NCBI RefSeq assembly: GCF_020447265.1 | Contig: NZ_JAJADR010000001.1 | Coordinates: 620,001-684,000 of the forward strand | Reading direction: 5' to 3' | Source of the DNA: Hymenobacter lucidus | GTDB lineage: Bacteria > Bacteroidota > Bacteroidia > Cytophagales > Hymenobacteraceae | DNA: 64,000 nt | Part shown: piece by piece, positions 1-7,929 of the stretch | How positions within the stretch are numbered: the first letter of the stretch is position 1 | Layout of the letters: the number at the start of each line of letters is the position of its first letter | Notes under the pieces: generated by a model | The model's database searches: none | What the model was told of the DNA's origin: nothing | The model's input: only the letters and a program-made list of their open reading frames with translations | Position numbers and translations under genes: made by a program

Positions 1-166
1 CCATGCGCGGAATGAGCAGGCCCTTACCCTGGGCATCCAAGTCGAGAATAGCTTTGTCGTGGGCGGTGCCGGCCGTGCCGATGCGCACCCCGCCGGGCGT
101 GGTTTGAGCTTGAGCGGCGGTGGCCGCGACGCTCAGAGCAGTCAATAAAGCGTAGAATGTTTTCAT
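1..166 (-). CDS. Secreted surface-protein N-terminus (partial, cut by the left edge)
   Basis: The first 55 residues can be read from an ATG at 166. They start with a signal peptide (MKTFYALLTALSVAATAAQAQ) and continue with a segment ending ILDLDAQGKGLLIPRM. That 'AILDL..KGLLIPRM' segment is typical of the mature N-terminus of secreted Bacteroidota proteins that resemble trimeric tail-fibre or adhesin heads. The rest of the gene lies outside the window, so neither its length nor any sorting domain can be seen. The function is not known. A role as a surface adhesin or tail-fibre-like protein is inference from the motif only. Confidence 0.6.
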   Translation of the reverse strand, partial: MKTFYALLTALSVAATAAQAQTTPGGVRIGTAGTAHDKAILDLDAQGKGLLIPRM

Positions 167-717
167 TAGCAGGAGTATATAGATACGCGAAGATACTTAG
201 CGGCCCTTATAGCTGTACCCTCTCCCCAAAAAATTTGGGCTTGGTTTAGCTTATCCGGCTGCGGCAGGATGCCCAGGAAATTGCCTGGCCAAACGCGGGC
301 CGCGTGGGTGGCAAGCAGCGTGGCCGCCAGTCAGATAAAGAATATTTTGGTGCCGCAGGATATCCAAACGTTTCCACAAACGATTCCGGTACTTTCATTT
401 TAGCCCGTCCGCCAAAACCGGTAAATCCGCTTTCGGCGCTACCTATATTCCGGAATTAATGGCTTTCCAGCGTGCCAAGGCATATCTGGGTGGGCGGCGC
501 GTGCCCTGCTTTGGGGTTGCCAGCTGTGCTTTTTCCCGGAAACGTTTGCGGTGCTCCTAACGCCTTTCGGCGGCTGGATCAGTCCCGGTTTTCCGCCATT
601 TCTCAGGTCATACTTCTCCGCCCGGTTCTGTGGAAAATATGCGCCTAATGGGCCGTGCCGGGCCATTCTCACTCCTCCGTTCTTCTGTTCTGTTCCACTA
701 TTCCTTTCAATTCCCCA
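167..717. other. Intergenic region between divergent genes, no gene seen
   Basis: This stretch of about 550 bases separates two divergently transcribed genes for secreted proteins and should hold both promoters. No reading frame here has a recognisable product. The one longer minus-strand frame (439-672) is rich in Arg, Pro and Gly, with no domain or signal peptide, as expected of chance frames in GC-rich DNA. No strong TAnnTTTG element or hairpin stood out. Confidence 0.5.
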
Positions 718-3114
718 ATGAAAACAAGAACTACCTTATTAACCCTCTTGCTGAATGGCCTCAGTCTGGGCCTGTTTGCGCAGATTCCGCTGGTGTACTC
801 GGCCGAGAATACCGGTGCCAACTGTGCGGCCCCGCCCTTGCCGGCTTTCGGCCAGCTGCCCGTCGTCGAGCCACTAACCGACCCTTTTATGTGGTCGGAT
901 GGGCGGGGGCGCTCCACCAGCTTCAGCGACTGGGAGTGCCGCCGCAACGAAATAAAGGCTGAAGTCGAGCGGTACGAAATAGGCACCAAGCCCGCCCAGC
1001 CCCAAAACATTACGGCCAGCTACGCCGCGGGCACGCTCACGGTGAACGTGACGGTGAACGGTCAGACCCTCACGCTCACCGCGGCGGTGGCTTTGCCCAC
1101 GACGGGCACCGGGCCTTTCCCGGCCATCATTGGCATGAACAGCGCCACGGGTAGCCTGCCAGCTGATGTGTTTACCAGTCGCAACGTTGCTCGCATCACC
1201 TACAGCCACAACCAGGTAACCACCTACGGCAACCCCCAGCTCACCGACCCTTACTACCGGCTCTACCCCGACCAGAACCTGGATAACGCGGGCCAGTACA
1301 GCGCCTGGGCCTGGGGCGTAAGCCGCCTCATCGACGGGCTGGCGCTGGTGCAGGCCAGTCTGCCCATCGATATGAGCCACATTGGCGTCACGGGGTGCTC
1401 CTACGCGGGCAAGATGGCGCTGTTTTCCGGCGCTTTCGACGAGCGGATTGCCCTGACCATCGCCCAGGAATCGGGTGGGGGCGGGGCGCCGGCCTGGCGG
1501 GTATCGGAAACGCTGGGCGCGGTGGAAAAGCTGGATGCCACCGACTACAAGTGGTTTCGGGAAGATATGCGCCAGTTCAACGGCGCCAACGTAGCCAAGC
1601 TGCCCCACGACCACCACGAGCTGATGGCCATGATTGCGCCCCGGGCCTTGCTGGTTACGGCCAACACCGACTTTGAGTGGCTGGCTAATCCGTCGGCCTA
1701 CGTGTCGGCGCGGGCGGCGCACGAGGTGTGGAAGGCTTTCGGCATCGCCGACCGGTTCGGGTTTTACATTGATGGGAGCCACGGGCACTGCGCCATTCCC
1801 ACCACCCAGCGCCCGGCCATCGAGGCGTTTGTCGATAAGTTTCTGCTCGGTAATACCAGCGTCAGTACCAACATTACCACCCACCCGTATCCGGCCCTGG
1901 ACTATCAGCGCTGGTACCGCTGGTGGGGCACCAACAACCCCGTGCTGCCGGCCGAGCCGCTGGGCAAACGCATCTGGGCGGAAGCCGAGTGTGCCACAGT
2001 GGGTGCCAACTGGGAAGTGGTAAACGATGCCGAAGCGGCCAACGGCAAGTACGTGCGGGTAAAATCGGGTTTCAGTAGCCCTACCACGCCGCCGGCCGGG
2101 GCTACCGCCGCCCTCACCCTGCCTTTCACCATCGACAGCGCGGCTACTTACAATATCGTGGCCCGGCAGAGCGTGCCCACCGGGGAGGAATATGGCTACT
2201 GGCTGAAAATCGACGAGGGCCCTTTCCAGGCCGTGAGCAGCCAGCTGATCGGCAATACGGGCTTTGAAACCGGGCTGACGGGCTGGACGACCCTGAACAC
2301 CACTGGCGCTACCATCACGGCCAACACGGTGGCGGCGGAAGCCCACACCGGCACCGGCTCGATGAAAGTGGTGAACCCCACGGCCCAGCCCGGCAACCAG
2401 TGGCGGGTGCAGGTAACCAGCGCGGCTTTTTCCACTACCGTGGGCAAGCAGTACGTCATTTCGTACTGGGTACGGGCGGCGTCCGCCGGGGGCTCCATCC
2501 GGCTATCCACCGGGCCCTCGGGCGCCCAGTACCAGGCCGACCAGACCATTGGTACCGCGTGGCAGCAGGTTTCCTGGACCATCACAGCCTCGTTGGCATC
2601 CACTACTTTCCTGTTCGACATGGGGCAGGTGGCCAACACCTATTATATCGACGATGCCAGCGTGAAGGAAGTGAATACCGGCAGCGGCTGGAACTGGACC
2701 AAGCTGCGGGATGCCGTGCTGCCCATCGGGCCCCACACGCTCACTATTGCCTACAACGCCGGCGGCGGCACCAAGCTCGACAAGGTAGTGCTGGCTACCT
2801 CTATGGCGTCTATCAGCGGCTTGGGCGCGGCGGGCACCAACTGCACCGTTACGGCCAACGCTACCAGCGCGGCCGACAAAGGTATCGACGTGTACCCCAA
2901 CCCGGCCCACGGCGCCATCAACATTCAGCTGGGTACCAACCAGCTCCGGGTGAAGTCCATTGATGTGGTGGACGTAACGGGCCGGGTGCTGATGCGGGCA
3001 GCGGTAGGCAAGCAAGCTACCCTGAGCATCCCGAGCGGCAAGCTCCTGCCGGGCGTCTACATCCTGCGCTTCCACGGCGACGAAACCCGGGCGCAGCGGG
3101 TCGTCGTGCAATAG
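718..3114 (+). CDS. Glucuronoyl-esterase-like (CE15) secreted enzyme with nested CBM and T9SS sorting domain
   Basis: Secreted 798-residue protein. A signal peptide (MKTRTTLLTLLLNGLSLGLFAQ) sets the start at 718. Residues about 30-385 look like a CE15 alpha/beta-hydrolase: the nucleophile elbow GCSYAGK puts the Ser near 228, followed by AQESGGGGAPAWR, and SHGHCA supplies the catalytic His near 357. CE15 enzymes cleave the ester between glucuronoxylan and lignin. The canonical elbow is GCSRxGK; here Tyr replaces the Arg. Residues about 420-510 and 655-700 look like two halves of one CBM6/35-type carbohydrate-binding domain. They are separated by a complete jelly-roll resembling CBM4_9 (about 511-654: NTGFETGLTGW to YIDDASVKEV). 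Residues 722-798 (DVYPNPAHG..., ending QRVVVQ) form a type A T9SS sorting domain, so the protein should be exported through the SprA-dependent machinery. Plant-biomass attack is inferred. Confidence 0.82.
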   Translation: MKTRTTLLTLLLNGLSLGLFAQIPLVYSAENTGANCAAPPLPAFGQLPVVEPLTDPFMWSDGRGRSTSFSDWECRRNEIKAEVERYEIGTKPAQPQNITASYAAGTLTVNVTVNGQTLTLTAAVALPTTGTGPFPAIIGMNSATGSLPADVFTSRNVARITYSHNQVTTYGNPQLTDPYYRLYPDQNLDNAGQYSAWAWGVSRLIDGLALVQASLPIDMSHIGVTGCSYAGKMALFSGAFDERIALTIAQESGGGGAPAWRVSETLGAVEKLDATDYKWFREDMRQFNGANVAKLPHDHHELMAMIAPRALLVTANTDFEWLANPSAYVSARAAHEVWKAFGIADRFGFYIDGSHGHCAIPTTQRPAIEAFVDKFLLGNTSVSTNITTHPYPALDYQRWYRWWGTNNPVLPAEPLGKRIWAEAECATVGANWEVVNDAEAANGKYVRVKSGFSSPTTPPAGATAALTLPFTIDSAATYNIVARQSVPTGEEYGYWLKIDEGPFQAVSSQLIGNTGFETGLTGWTTLNTTGATITANTVAAEAHTGTGSMKVVNPTAQPGNQWRVQVTSAAFSTTVGKQYVISYWVRAASAGGSIRLSTGPSGAQYQADQTIGTAWQQVSWTITASLASTTFLFDMGQVANTYYIDDASVKEVNTGSGWNWTKLRDAVLPIGPHTLTIAYNAGGGTKLDKVVLATSMASISGLGAAGTNCTVTANATSAADKGIDVYPNPAHGAINIQLGTNQLRVKSIDVVDVTGRVLMRAAVGKQATLSIPSGKLLPGVYILRFHGDETRAQRVVVQ

Positions 3115-3136
3115 CAAATCTGCATATCGTAAACCT

Positions 3137-3163
3137 AAAAAAGCCCCGAATCGGGGCTTTTTT
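3137..3163 (+). terminator. Rho-independent terminator after the CE15 gene
   Basis: A perfect inverted repeat, AAAAAAGCCCCGA facing TCGGGGCTTTTTT, begins 22 bases after the stop codon and ends in a T-run. Confidence 0.85.
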
Positions 3164-3387
3164 ATGCCCGCGCCGGTAGGTGGCGCGGCTGTGACGCATG
3201 CATTAGAACTGCTGAGTATCTCTGACCCCACTGATTCGCGTCGGTACTCCAGCGGCAAGTGCCTGGGGGCGTTAATAGGATAATTTGAAATGCATTTAAT
3301 ATTTACAATATATAAATAGCTTTATGCCGAATTATTAACCTTCTAGCTGAGATTATTACAATGATCCAAGCTATACAAACTGATTCT

Positions 3388-4830
3388 ATGATGAGAAACA
3401 ATTACTCTGTTGGTTACCGGTATGCTCTGTTGCTGCTATTGCTGCTTATTGCTCAGGCGGCACGAGCCCAGAGCTCCGGCCTTGGCTTTGTAATTCCGAA
3501 GCAGCCCCTGGCTTTGGTGGAGGATTCGGTTGATAAAGCCTACTTTATTCCGGTGCAGTACACGGGAGAAATACCAAAGGACTCCGTTTTAGTGGTGCAG
3601 GTGCTAGTGCTGAAAAGCAGCACTGCGCAAGTCAAAGAAGACTTTGAGCTGGATGCCGAGCCGCTGCTGCTGGCCTTTAGCAACAAGGCCCCCAAACAGC
3701 AGTATATCCGGTTGGTGGTCAAAGCCGATACGCTTACTGATACGAAGGAAAGCGTGACCTTACTGTTGCAGGGACAAGGCAAGCTGAGCGCTAAAAGCAT
3801 CATTACGAGTGATGACCGAATCACCGTTGCCATTGGAGATATCAGCGAAAGGAAGGAGAAAGGGAAGTCGTACCTGGAGGATTTTAACTATCCGCTGCGC
3901 TTTTCTATCGGCACCAACCTCAACGTAATTGACAAGGAAAAAGTAGGCGGCAATATCTACTTCGACCTGATGGCGCTGGACCAGGATATGGTCGTTTGGC
4001 CTTCTGCCAGAAGGAAGGTGAGGGTTGCCAGAAAAACAGCTGAGAAGACCGCCAAGCTCAAAGCTGAAACCCCTCCCAGGACATACGTGCCTCGCTATCG
4101 TACCAACATTGAGGATACTCACTTCGGCGGCTACTTTCGGGTGGTGCAACAGCAGGGAGTAGCCGTGGTGAACGACTCGGTGGCCCCGGCGCGCCTGCAG
4201 CGGACCACCATCAGCCAGCTCGGCCGGGTAGCCGCCGACCAGTCAGTGAGCGTTGACCGGCAGAACTTCAACTATGCCCTGGCCTCAACCACCGTTCGGA
4301 GCTCGGGCGTGACGCTGGGCGTGAACAAGCTGCTGTATACTAGCCCGGCCTCGGCCCAGATGGAGTGTAAGATGAGCCTGGGCCTGCAGGGCGAGTTGAT
4401 CAAGCGGGAGATACTGAACACGTACGAACGAACCCTGGTGTTGAGGGACACCATTAAGATGACGCGTGACGCGTATTTGAAGGACGCCGCCAGTGGGGAT
4501 TTCGAGCTGGAGCAGCGCCTCAATAGCTTTGATGGCTATTTCGGGGTGAGTTCCACTGTGCTGTATCGGTTTGGAAACCTTGAGCTTATTGCTATTCCAT
4601 CCGTGGGTTTTGTGGGCACTACCCTTGCCGATAATGGACCCAAGAAGAATTTTCTTAGCAATAACTTTTACATGAATGTGTACGCCGTTATTACGGAGCG
4701 CAAATTCGGGTTTACCCTGGGGTGTGACTTGAAATCGGTACCCGGAAACAATACGATAAACAGCTTTAATATCTTCGCCAACAAGGCCTTTTCACTGGAG
4801 AAAATAGCGGAGGCCCTGCGCTTCGACTAA
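3388..4830 (+). CDS. Secreted protein of unknown function
   Basis: About 480 residues if translation starts at the ATGATG at 3388; an upstream ATG at 3361 would only add 9 residues before the signal peptide. The N-terminus has a strong signal peptide (YALLLLLLLIAQAARAQ). Residues about 35-150 are beta-rich (FIPVQYTGEIPKDSVLVVQV, RLVVKADTLTDTKESVTLLL) and resemble an Ig-like or Calx-beta-type sandwich. The C-terminal half alternates short strands and glycines (FGVSSTVLYRFGNLELIAIPSVGF), reminiscent of an outer-membrane barrel, but no family is recognised. No T9SS sorting domain is visible at the C-terminus (IAEALRFD). It stands alone between the CE15 gene and the VOC gene. The function is unknown. 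Confidence 0.65.
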   Translation: MMRNNYSVGYRYALLLLLLLIAQAARAQSSGLGFVIPKQPLALVEDSVDKAYFIPVQYTGEIPKDSVLVVQVLVLKSSTAQVKEDFELDAEPLLLAFSNKAPKQQYIRLVVKADTLTDTKESVTLLLQGQGKLSAKSIITSDDRITVAIGDISERKEKGKSYLEDFNYPLRFSIGTNLNVIDKEKVGGNIYFDLMALDQDMVVWPSARRKVRVARKTAEKTAKLKAETPPRTYVPRYRTNIEDTHFGGYFRVVQQQGVAVVNDSVAPARLQRTTISQLGRVAADQSVSVDRQNFNYALASTTVRSSGVTLGVNKLLYTSPASAQMECKMSLGLQGELIKREILNTYERTLVLRDTIKMTRDAYLKDAASGDFELEQRLNSFDGYFGVSSTVLYRFGNLELIAIPSVGFVGTTLADNGPKKNFLSNNFYMNVYAVITERKFGFTLGCDLKSVPGNNTINSFNIFANKAFSLEKIAEALRFD

Positions 4831-4954
4831 GCTGCTGGCAGCAGGCACGGGCTAGCAGGAGGCCGGTGCGGGTAAGCCACCAGGAGTCGATGGCCACATG
4901 CTTTTTGAGTCAAACATTTCCTGCAAGTTGCAGCTCCACATAACCACCAACCCA

Positions 4955-5380
4955 ATGGCAGCACAACCCAGCGAAACGACCGGCTCACCCGCCCCACACG
5001 GCCCTACCCCGAAAGTGACGGGTATCGGCGGCATCTTCTTTCTGACCGACAACCCCGCCGCCACCCGGGAGTGGTATGCCCGCCACCTGGGGCTGGACAC
5101 GAACGACTGGGGCGCGACTTTCGAATCCCGGAATGCGGAGCGGCCCGAGGAGGTAACCACGCTGCAATGGAGCCCTTTCCAAACCGGCAGCGACTATTTC
5201 GCGCCGTCCCGCAAGGAGTTTATGATCAACTACCGGGTGCAGAATATCGAAGGACTGGTGGCGCAGCTCCGGGCCAACGGCGTGACTATTCTCGACAGCA
5301 TCGAGAGCTTCGACTACGGCAAGTTTGTGCATATCCTGGACGCCGATGGCAACAAGCTCGAACTCTGGGAGCCTAGCTAG
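4955..5380 (+). CDS. VOC-family (glyoxalase/bleomycin-resistance-like) protein
   Basis: 141 residues forming a single vicinal-oxygen-chelate fold. The beta-alpha-beta-beta-beta pattern can be read as VTGIGGIFFLTDNPAATREWYARHLGL at the start and KFVHILDADGNKLELWEPS at the end. The last block carries the usual metal-site Glu (KLELWEP). The start at ATG 4955 is chosen because the upstream extension from 4898 has a cysteine-rich sequence unlike the family. VOC proteins include glyoxalase I, dioxygenases and antibiotic-binding proteins, and nothing in the neighbours identifies the substrate. It is probably monocistronic, and the next gene is convergent. Confidence 0.82.
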   Translation: MAAQPSETTGSPAPHGPTPKVTGIGGIFFLTDNPAATREWYARHLGLDTNDWGATFESRNAERPEEVTTLQWSPFQTGSDYFAPSRKEFMINYRVQNIEGLVAQLRANGVTILDSIESFDYGKFVHILDADGNKLELWEPS

Positions 5381-5486
5381 CCGGCCTCGGCCAAGCTAGC
5401 GGGCCGCGCGGGGCCGGATTGTCGTCTCGGCTCCTGCCGCAGCGGGTGCCGGCACTGTGGGTAGGCGACCCGGCGGCCCGGCTTGT

Positions 5487-6194
5487 TCACATTCCGTCGG
5501 GGGCGGGCGGCAGGGCGGCGGCCAGCAGGCGGTGCAACTCCTGGTTGACGAGGTGGTCGGCGGCGCGGGTGGTTTCGGGCTGGCGGTAGGTGGGGGCACA
5601 GCGCAGCACCCAGTGGCAGGCCGTAGCCAACGATACCCGGTGGCCTATCGACACAAACAGCGGATTGATGCCGGGCTGGGTGCGCAGCGCCTGCCCCACC
5701 ACTTCGCCATCGAGCACCAGCTCGGCGGTACTGCCCCGGGGGTGGCCCAGGGCGTGGTAGGAGCCCACCAGCCGGGTTTTGGCGCACCCGATGGTGGGCA
5801 GGCCGGTGGCTACCCCCAGGTGACAGGCCAAGCCGAAGCGGCGCGGGTGGGCCAGGCCCTGCCCGTCGCAGATTACCAGGTCGGGAGCTTCGGGTAGCTG
5901 GGCCAGGGCCTGCTGAATGGGCGGCAGCTCACGAAAGGAAAACAGGCCGGGAATGTAGGGAAAGGCGGCCCCCAGCCGTACTACGGCCGTGTGCCGGATT
6001 TCCAGGGTGGCGGCATCCAGCAGCACGGCGGCGGCTACCAACTGGTCGCTGTGCTGGGCGTAGGCCACATCTACGCCTGCCACGGTCCGGATGGTGGTCG
6101 GGAGCTGGTCGTGCCGCACGACCTGGGCGGCCAGGAGGCGCTGCTGCTGTTCAGCGGCTGCCTGGTCGGCGGGGGAGAGGAAGTCGTTGGGCAT
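5487..6194 (-). CDS. nfi: Endonuclease V (deoxyinosine 3'-endonuclease)
   Basis: About 235 residues from ATG 6194. Endonuclease V nicks DNA one base 3' of deoxyinosine and so starts repair of deaminated adenine. The family signature is complete: VAGVDVAY (first metal-binding Asp, about residue 42), PGLFSFRELPP (Glu), and DLVICDGQGLAHPRRFGLACHLGV (Asp with the HPRxFGxACH block), then PTIGCAKTRLVG. The longer frame upstream of 6194 encodes low-complexity residues and is not believed. It lies downstream of and in the same direction as the small gene at 6253-6561, with a gap of about 60 bases, so read-through is possible, but the functions look unrelated. Confidence 0.93.
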   Translation of the reverse strand: MPNDFLSPADQAAAEQQQRLLAAQVVRHDQLPTTIRTVAGVDVAYAQHSDQLVAAAVLLDAATLEIRHTAVVRLGAAFPYIPGLFSFRELPPIQQALAQLPEAPDLVICDGQGLAHPRRFGLACHLGVATGLPTIGCAKTRLVGSYHALGHPRGSTAELVLDGEVVGQALRTQPGINPLFVSIGHRVSLATACHWVLRCAPTYRQPETTRAADHLVNQELHRLLAAALPPAPDGM

Positions 6195-6252
6195 AGCGGT
6201 GGGAAAGGCAGAAGGCAAGGCGCGGCGGTGGCCGGCCCCCACGGCGCGGGGC

Positions 6253-6561
6253 TTAGGCTTCGGTGGGGCACTCGGCTTGCTCGGTCAGCTGGAGCAGATA
6301 GGTGAAATAGAAGAGAATATCTTCGTTGGAGGTCTTCACCCGGACAAGGATGTTTTGGAAGTCGTACGTGGGGTTTTGCACGGCCCATTGCAGCTGGGTG
6401 CGCATGGCCAGGCGGGTTTCGGCGTCGTAGCGGCAATACCAGCGCAGCATGCGAGGGCCAAACTCGGCATCAGCTTGCTCGATGCGCTGCCGGATGTTGG
6501 GCGCGTCCCACAGATTGGAGAGCGGGATGCGCAGAAAATTGAGCGGGCCTAGGTTTTCCAT
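6253..6561 (-). CDS. Small unknown protein coupled to the TssD-fusion gene
   Basis: 102 residues from ATG 6561 (MENLGPLNFLRIPLSNLWD...). Its ATG lies one base after the TAA stop of the upstream TssD-fusion gene, so the two are almost certainly translated together; an alternative ATG at 6579 would make them overlap. The protein is small, acidic and aromatic-rich (RMLRWYCRYDAETRLAMRTQLQWAV, EDILFYFTYLLQLTEQAECP), with no signal peptide and no recognised domain. A cognate small protein directly behind a specialised T6SS effector is usually an immunity protein or a chaperone. That role is inference from position and size only. Confidence 0.65.
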   Translation of the reverse strand: MENLGPLNFLRIPLSNLWDAPNIRQRIEQADAEFGPRMLRWYCRYDAETRLAMRTQLQWAVQNPTYDFQNILVRVKTSNEDILFYFTYLLQLTEQAECPTEA

Positions 6562-6562
6562 A

Positions 6563-7594
6563 TTAGTGTTCGAAGTCAACTACGTTGATTTTATCGGTGT
6601 CTTTCGCCCCGCTGCGCCAGAGCTGCTCCACAAACTGATGGGTAAAGGATTGCTCGGGCTGGTAATGACCACTGCCATTGGACACCTGCTTGACGACTCC
6701 CTGCTTGACCACCAGCTCGCCCGCGGCGGCTACGGGTGCTCCCGCCAGGAAGCTGGAATGGTGAAACTGCCCCCGTACCTGTAGCATGGAGGCGTAAATG
6801 GCACCAGTGTCATCCATGACGAAGATGGACTTGCCGGTATCGGTGGCCGTTTCGGCGGTGGTAGTATCAAACAGCTGATTTTGCGCATTACGCAGCAAGC
6901 CGTCCTGGCCTACGGTCAGGGCGTAGGGCTTGCGCTCTTCGGCCGACAGATACTGCACCTTGGTACCCCAGACGGCCCCGGTTTCTTCGCCCTCGTAGTG
7001 GGGCTCCATTTTCTTGGTCAGGTAGCTGACCACCGCCGGGGCCGCTGCGGCCGGGGCGGCGGGCAGGTTTGGTACTGCTGCCGCCGCTGCGGCCGCCAGC
7101 GGAGCTGCACTGGCCGCCAGCCCCGCTGAGGGCCGGTATTCCGGTGGCTTGGTGAGGGCCCGGTAGCGGGTGGCCTCGTCGGCGGCCCAGGGAATCACGC
7201 TGTGGGCTTCCGTGAACTGGCCCTGCACCTCCTTGGCGGCGGCCGAAAGGTTGAGCTCTACCTCAAACGAGCTGTGCCCATCCTCCCCCCGGGCATCGAA
7301 GCGGCACTGGAAATGGACGCAGAAGGCATCGTAGAAAATGACGGTTTTGGCTTTCTGGTCTTCACTCTCGAAGAAGATCAGCCGGCCGCTCTGGCGGCGG
7401 TGGGGGTCGAGCATCCAGGTTTCCCAGAAGCCCCAGGCGGCGGCTTCCCCAGTGAGTGTCAGCTCAATCAGACCCAGGCGCACGTCGGTGCTGGGGCGGC
7501 CCACGTAGTCGGTGATTTGCCAGAAGGAAAACGAGCCGGCCACGAAAGGCACTTGCCGCCCCCCAACTTGAATCTCAGCGTGTAGAATAGGCAT
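6563..7594 (-). CDS. TssD (Bacteroidota Hcp-like T6SS tube) domain fused to an HHSSFLAG-type C-terminal domain
   Basis: 343 residues; start at ATG 7594 (MPILHAEIQVGGRQV), which matches the TssD family start. Residues 1-125 follow the Bacteroidota TssD pattern: ITDYVGRPSTDVRLGLIELTL, FWETWMLDPHRRQSGRLIFF, TVIFYDAFCVHF..FDA, FEVELNLSAA. TssD is the tube protein of the Bacteroidota-type T6SS, related to Hcp. Residues about 155-190 are an Ala/Pro linker. Residues 195-343 hold a separate domain: VQYLSAEERKPYALTVGQDG, SIFVMDDTGAIYAS, QFHHSSFLAGAPVAAAGEL (HHSSFLAG at 278-285) and NGSGHYQP. The same HHSS.LAG / SGHY-P pattern occurs, from memory, in plant IQM calmodulin-binding proteins and in some bacterial large or effector-like proteins. 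The gene is therefore likely to encode a tube-carried effector. No other T6SS genes lie in the window. Effector activity is inferred. Confidence 0.75.
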   Translation of the reverse strand: MPILHAEIQVGGRQVPFVAGSFSFWQITDYVGRPSTDVRLGLIELTLTGEAAAWGFWETWMLDPHRRQSGRLIFFESEDQKAKTVIFYDAFCVHFQCRFDARGEDGHSSFEVELNLSAAAKEVQGQFTEAHSVIPWAADEATRYRALTKPPEYRPSAGLAASAAPLAAAAAAAVPNLPAAPAAAAPAVVSYLTKKMEPHYEGEETGAVWGTKVQYLSAEERKPYALTVGQDGLLRNAQNQLFDTTTAETATDTGKSIFVMDDTGAIYASMLQVRGQFHHSSFLAGAPVAAAGELVVKQGVVKQVSNGSGHYQPEQSFTHQFVEQLWRSGAKDTDKINVVDFEH

Positions 7595-7929
7595 AGGCAG
7601 ATAAAGGCAATAGGTAGCGGCGGGCAAGATAAAGGTTTCAGCCCAAGCGCCCGGCCTTCGCAAACGGAAAGCCGGGCGTGGCCGTTGCCTCAGCTAGGTC
7701 GGGCTGGGCGGGGTACGAAGCACAACGCCCGGCTTCCTGGGCAGGAGGCCGGGCGTTGGCGGTTACAATAGATAGTGCGACTAGGATAGGAAGCAACGGG
7801 GCTCTGGGCGTTTGGGAACGTGCTGCTGAGCCTGAGCAAAGCAGCACGTTCTTTCTTTTTGCGGGCGCCGACTGGCAATGAAAGCACGCGAGATTCCTCG
7901 CTTAGGCTCGGAATGACGTTCTATCGGTG
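7595..7929. repeat. Gene-free interval packed with palindromic elements
   Basis: No gene is seen, but four palindromic structures follow one another. (1) 7648-7678: CGCCCGGC facing GCCGGGCG. (2) 7723-7758: a stem of about 15 bp, CAACGCCCGGCTTCC pairing with GGAGGCCGGGCGTTG with one wobble, which shares its core with the first. (3) 7817-7860: AACGTGCTGCT facing AGCAGCACGTT, followed by a T-rich tail. (4) about 7873-7925: GAGATTCCTCGC, a short loop, then CTCGGAATGACG. This last type matches dispersed intergenic repeats I remember from many bacterial genomes. Element 3 resembles a plus-strand terminator with no plus-strand gene before it. Confidence 0.6.

Noticed and set aside
439..672. 77-residue minus-strand open frame
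   Set aside because: Composition is that of a chance GC-rich frame; no domain, no coupled gene and no promoter.
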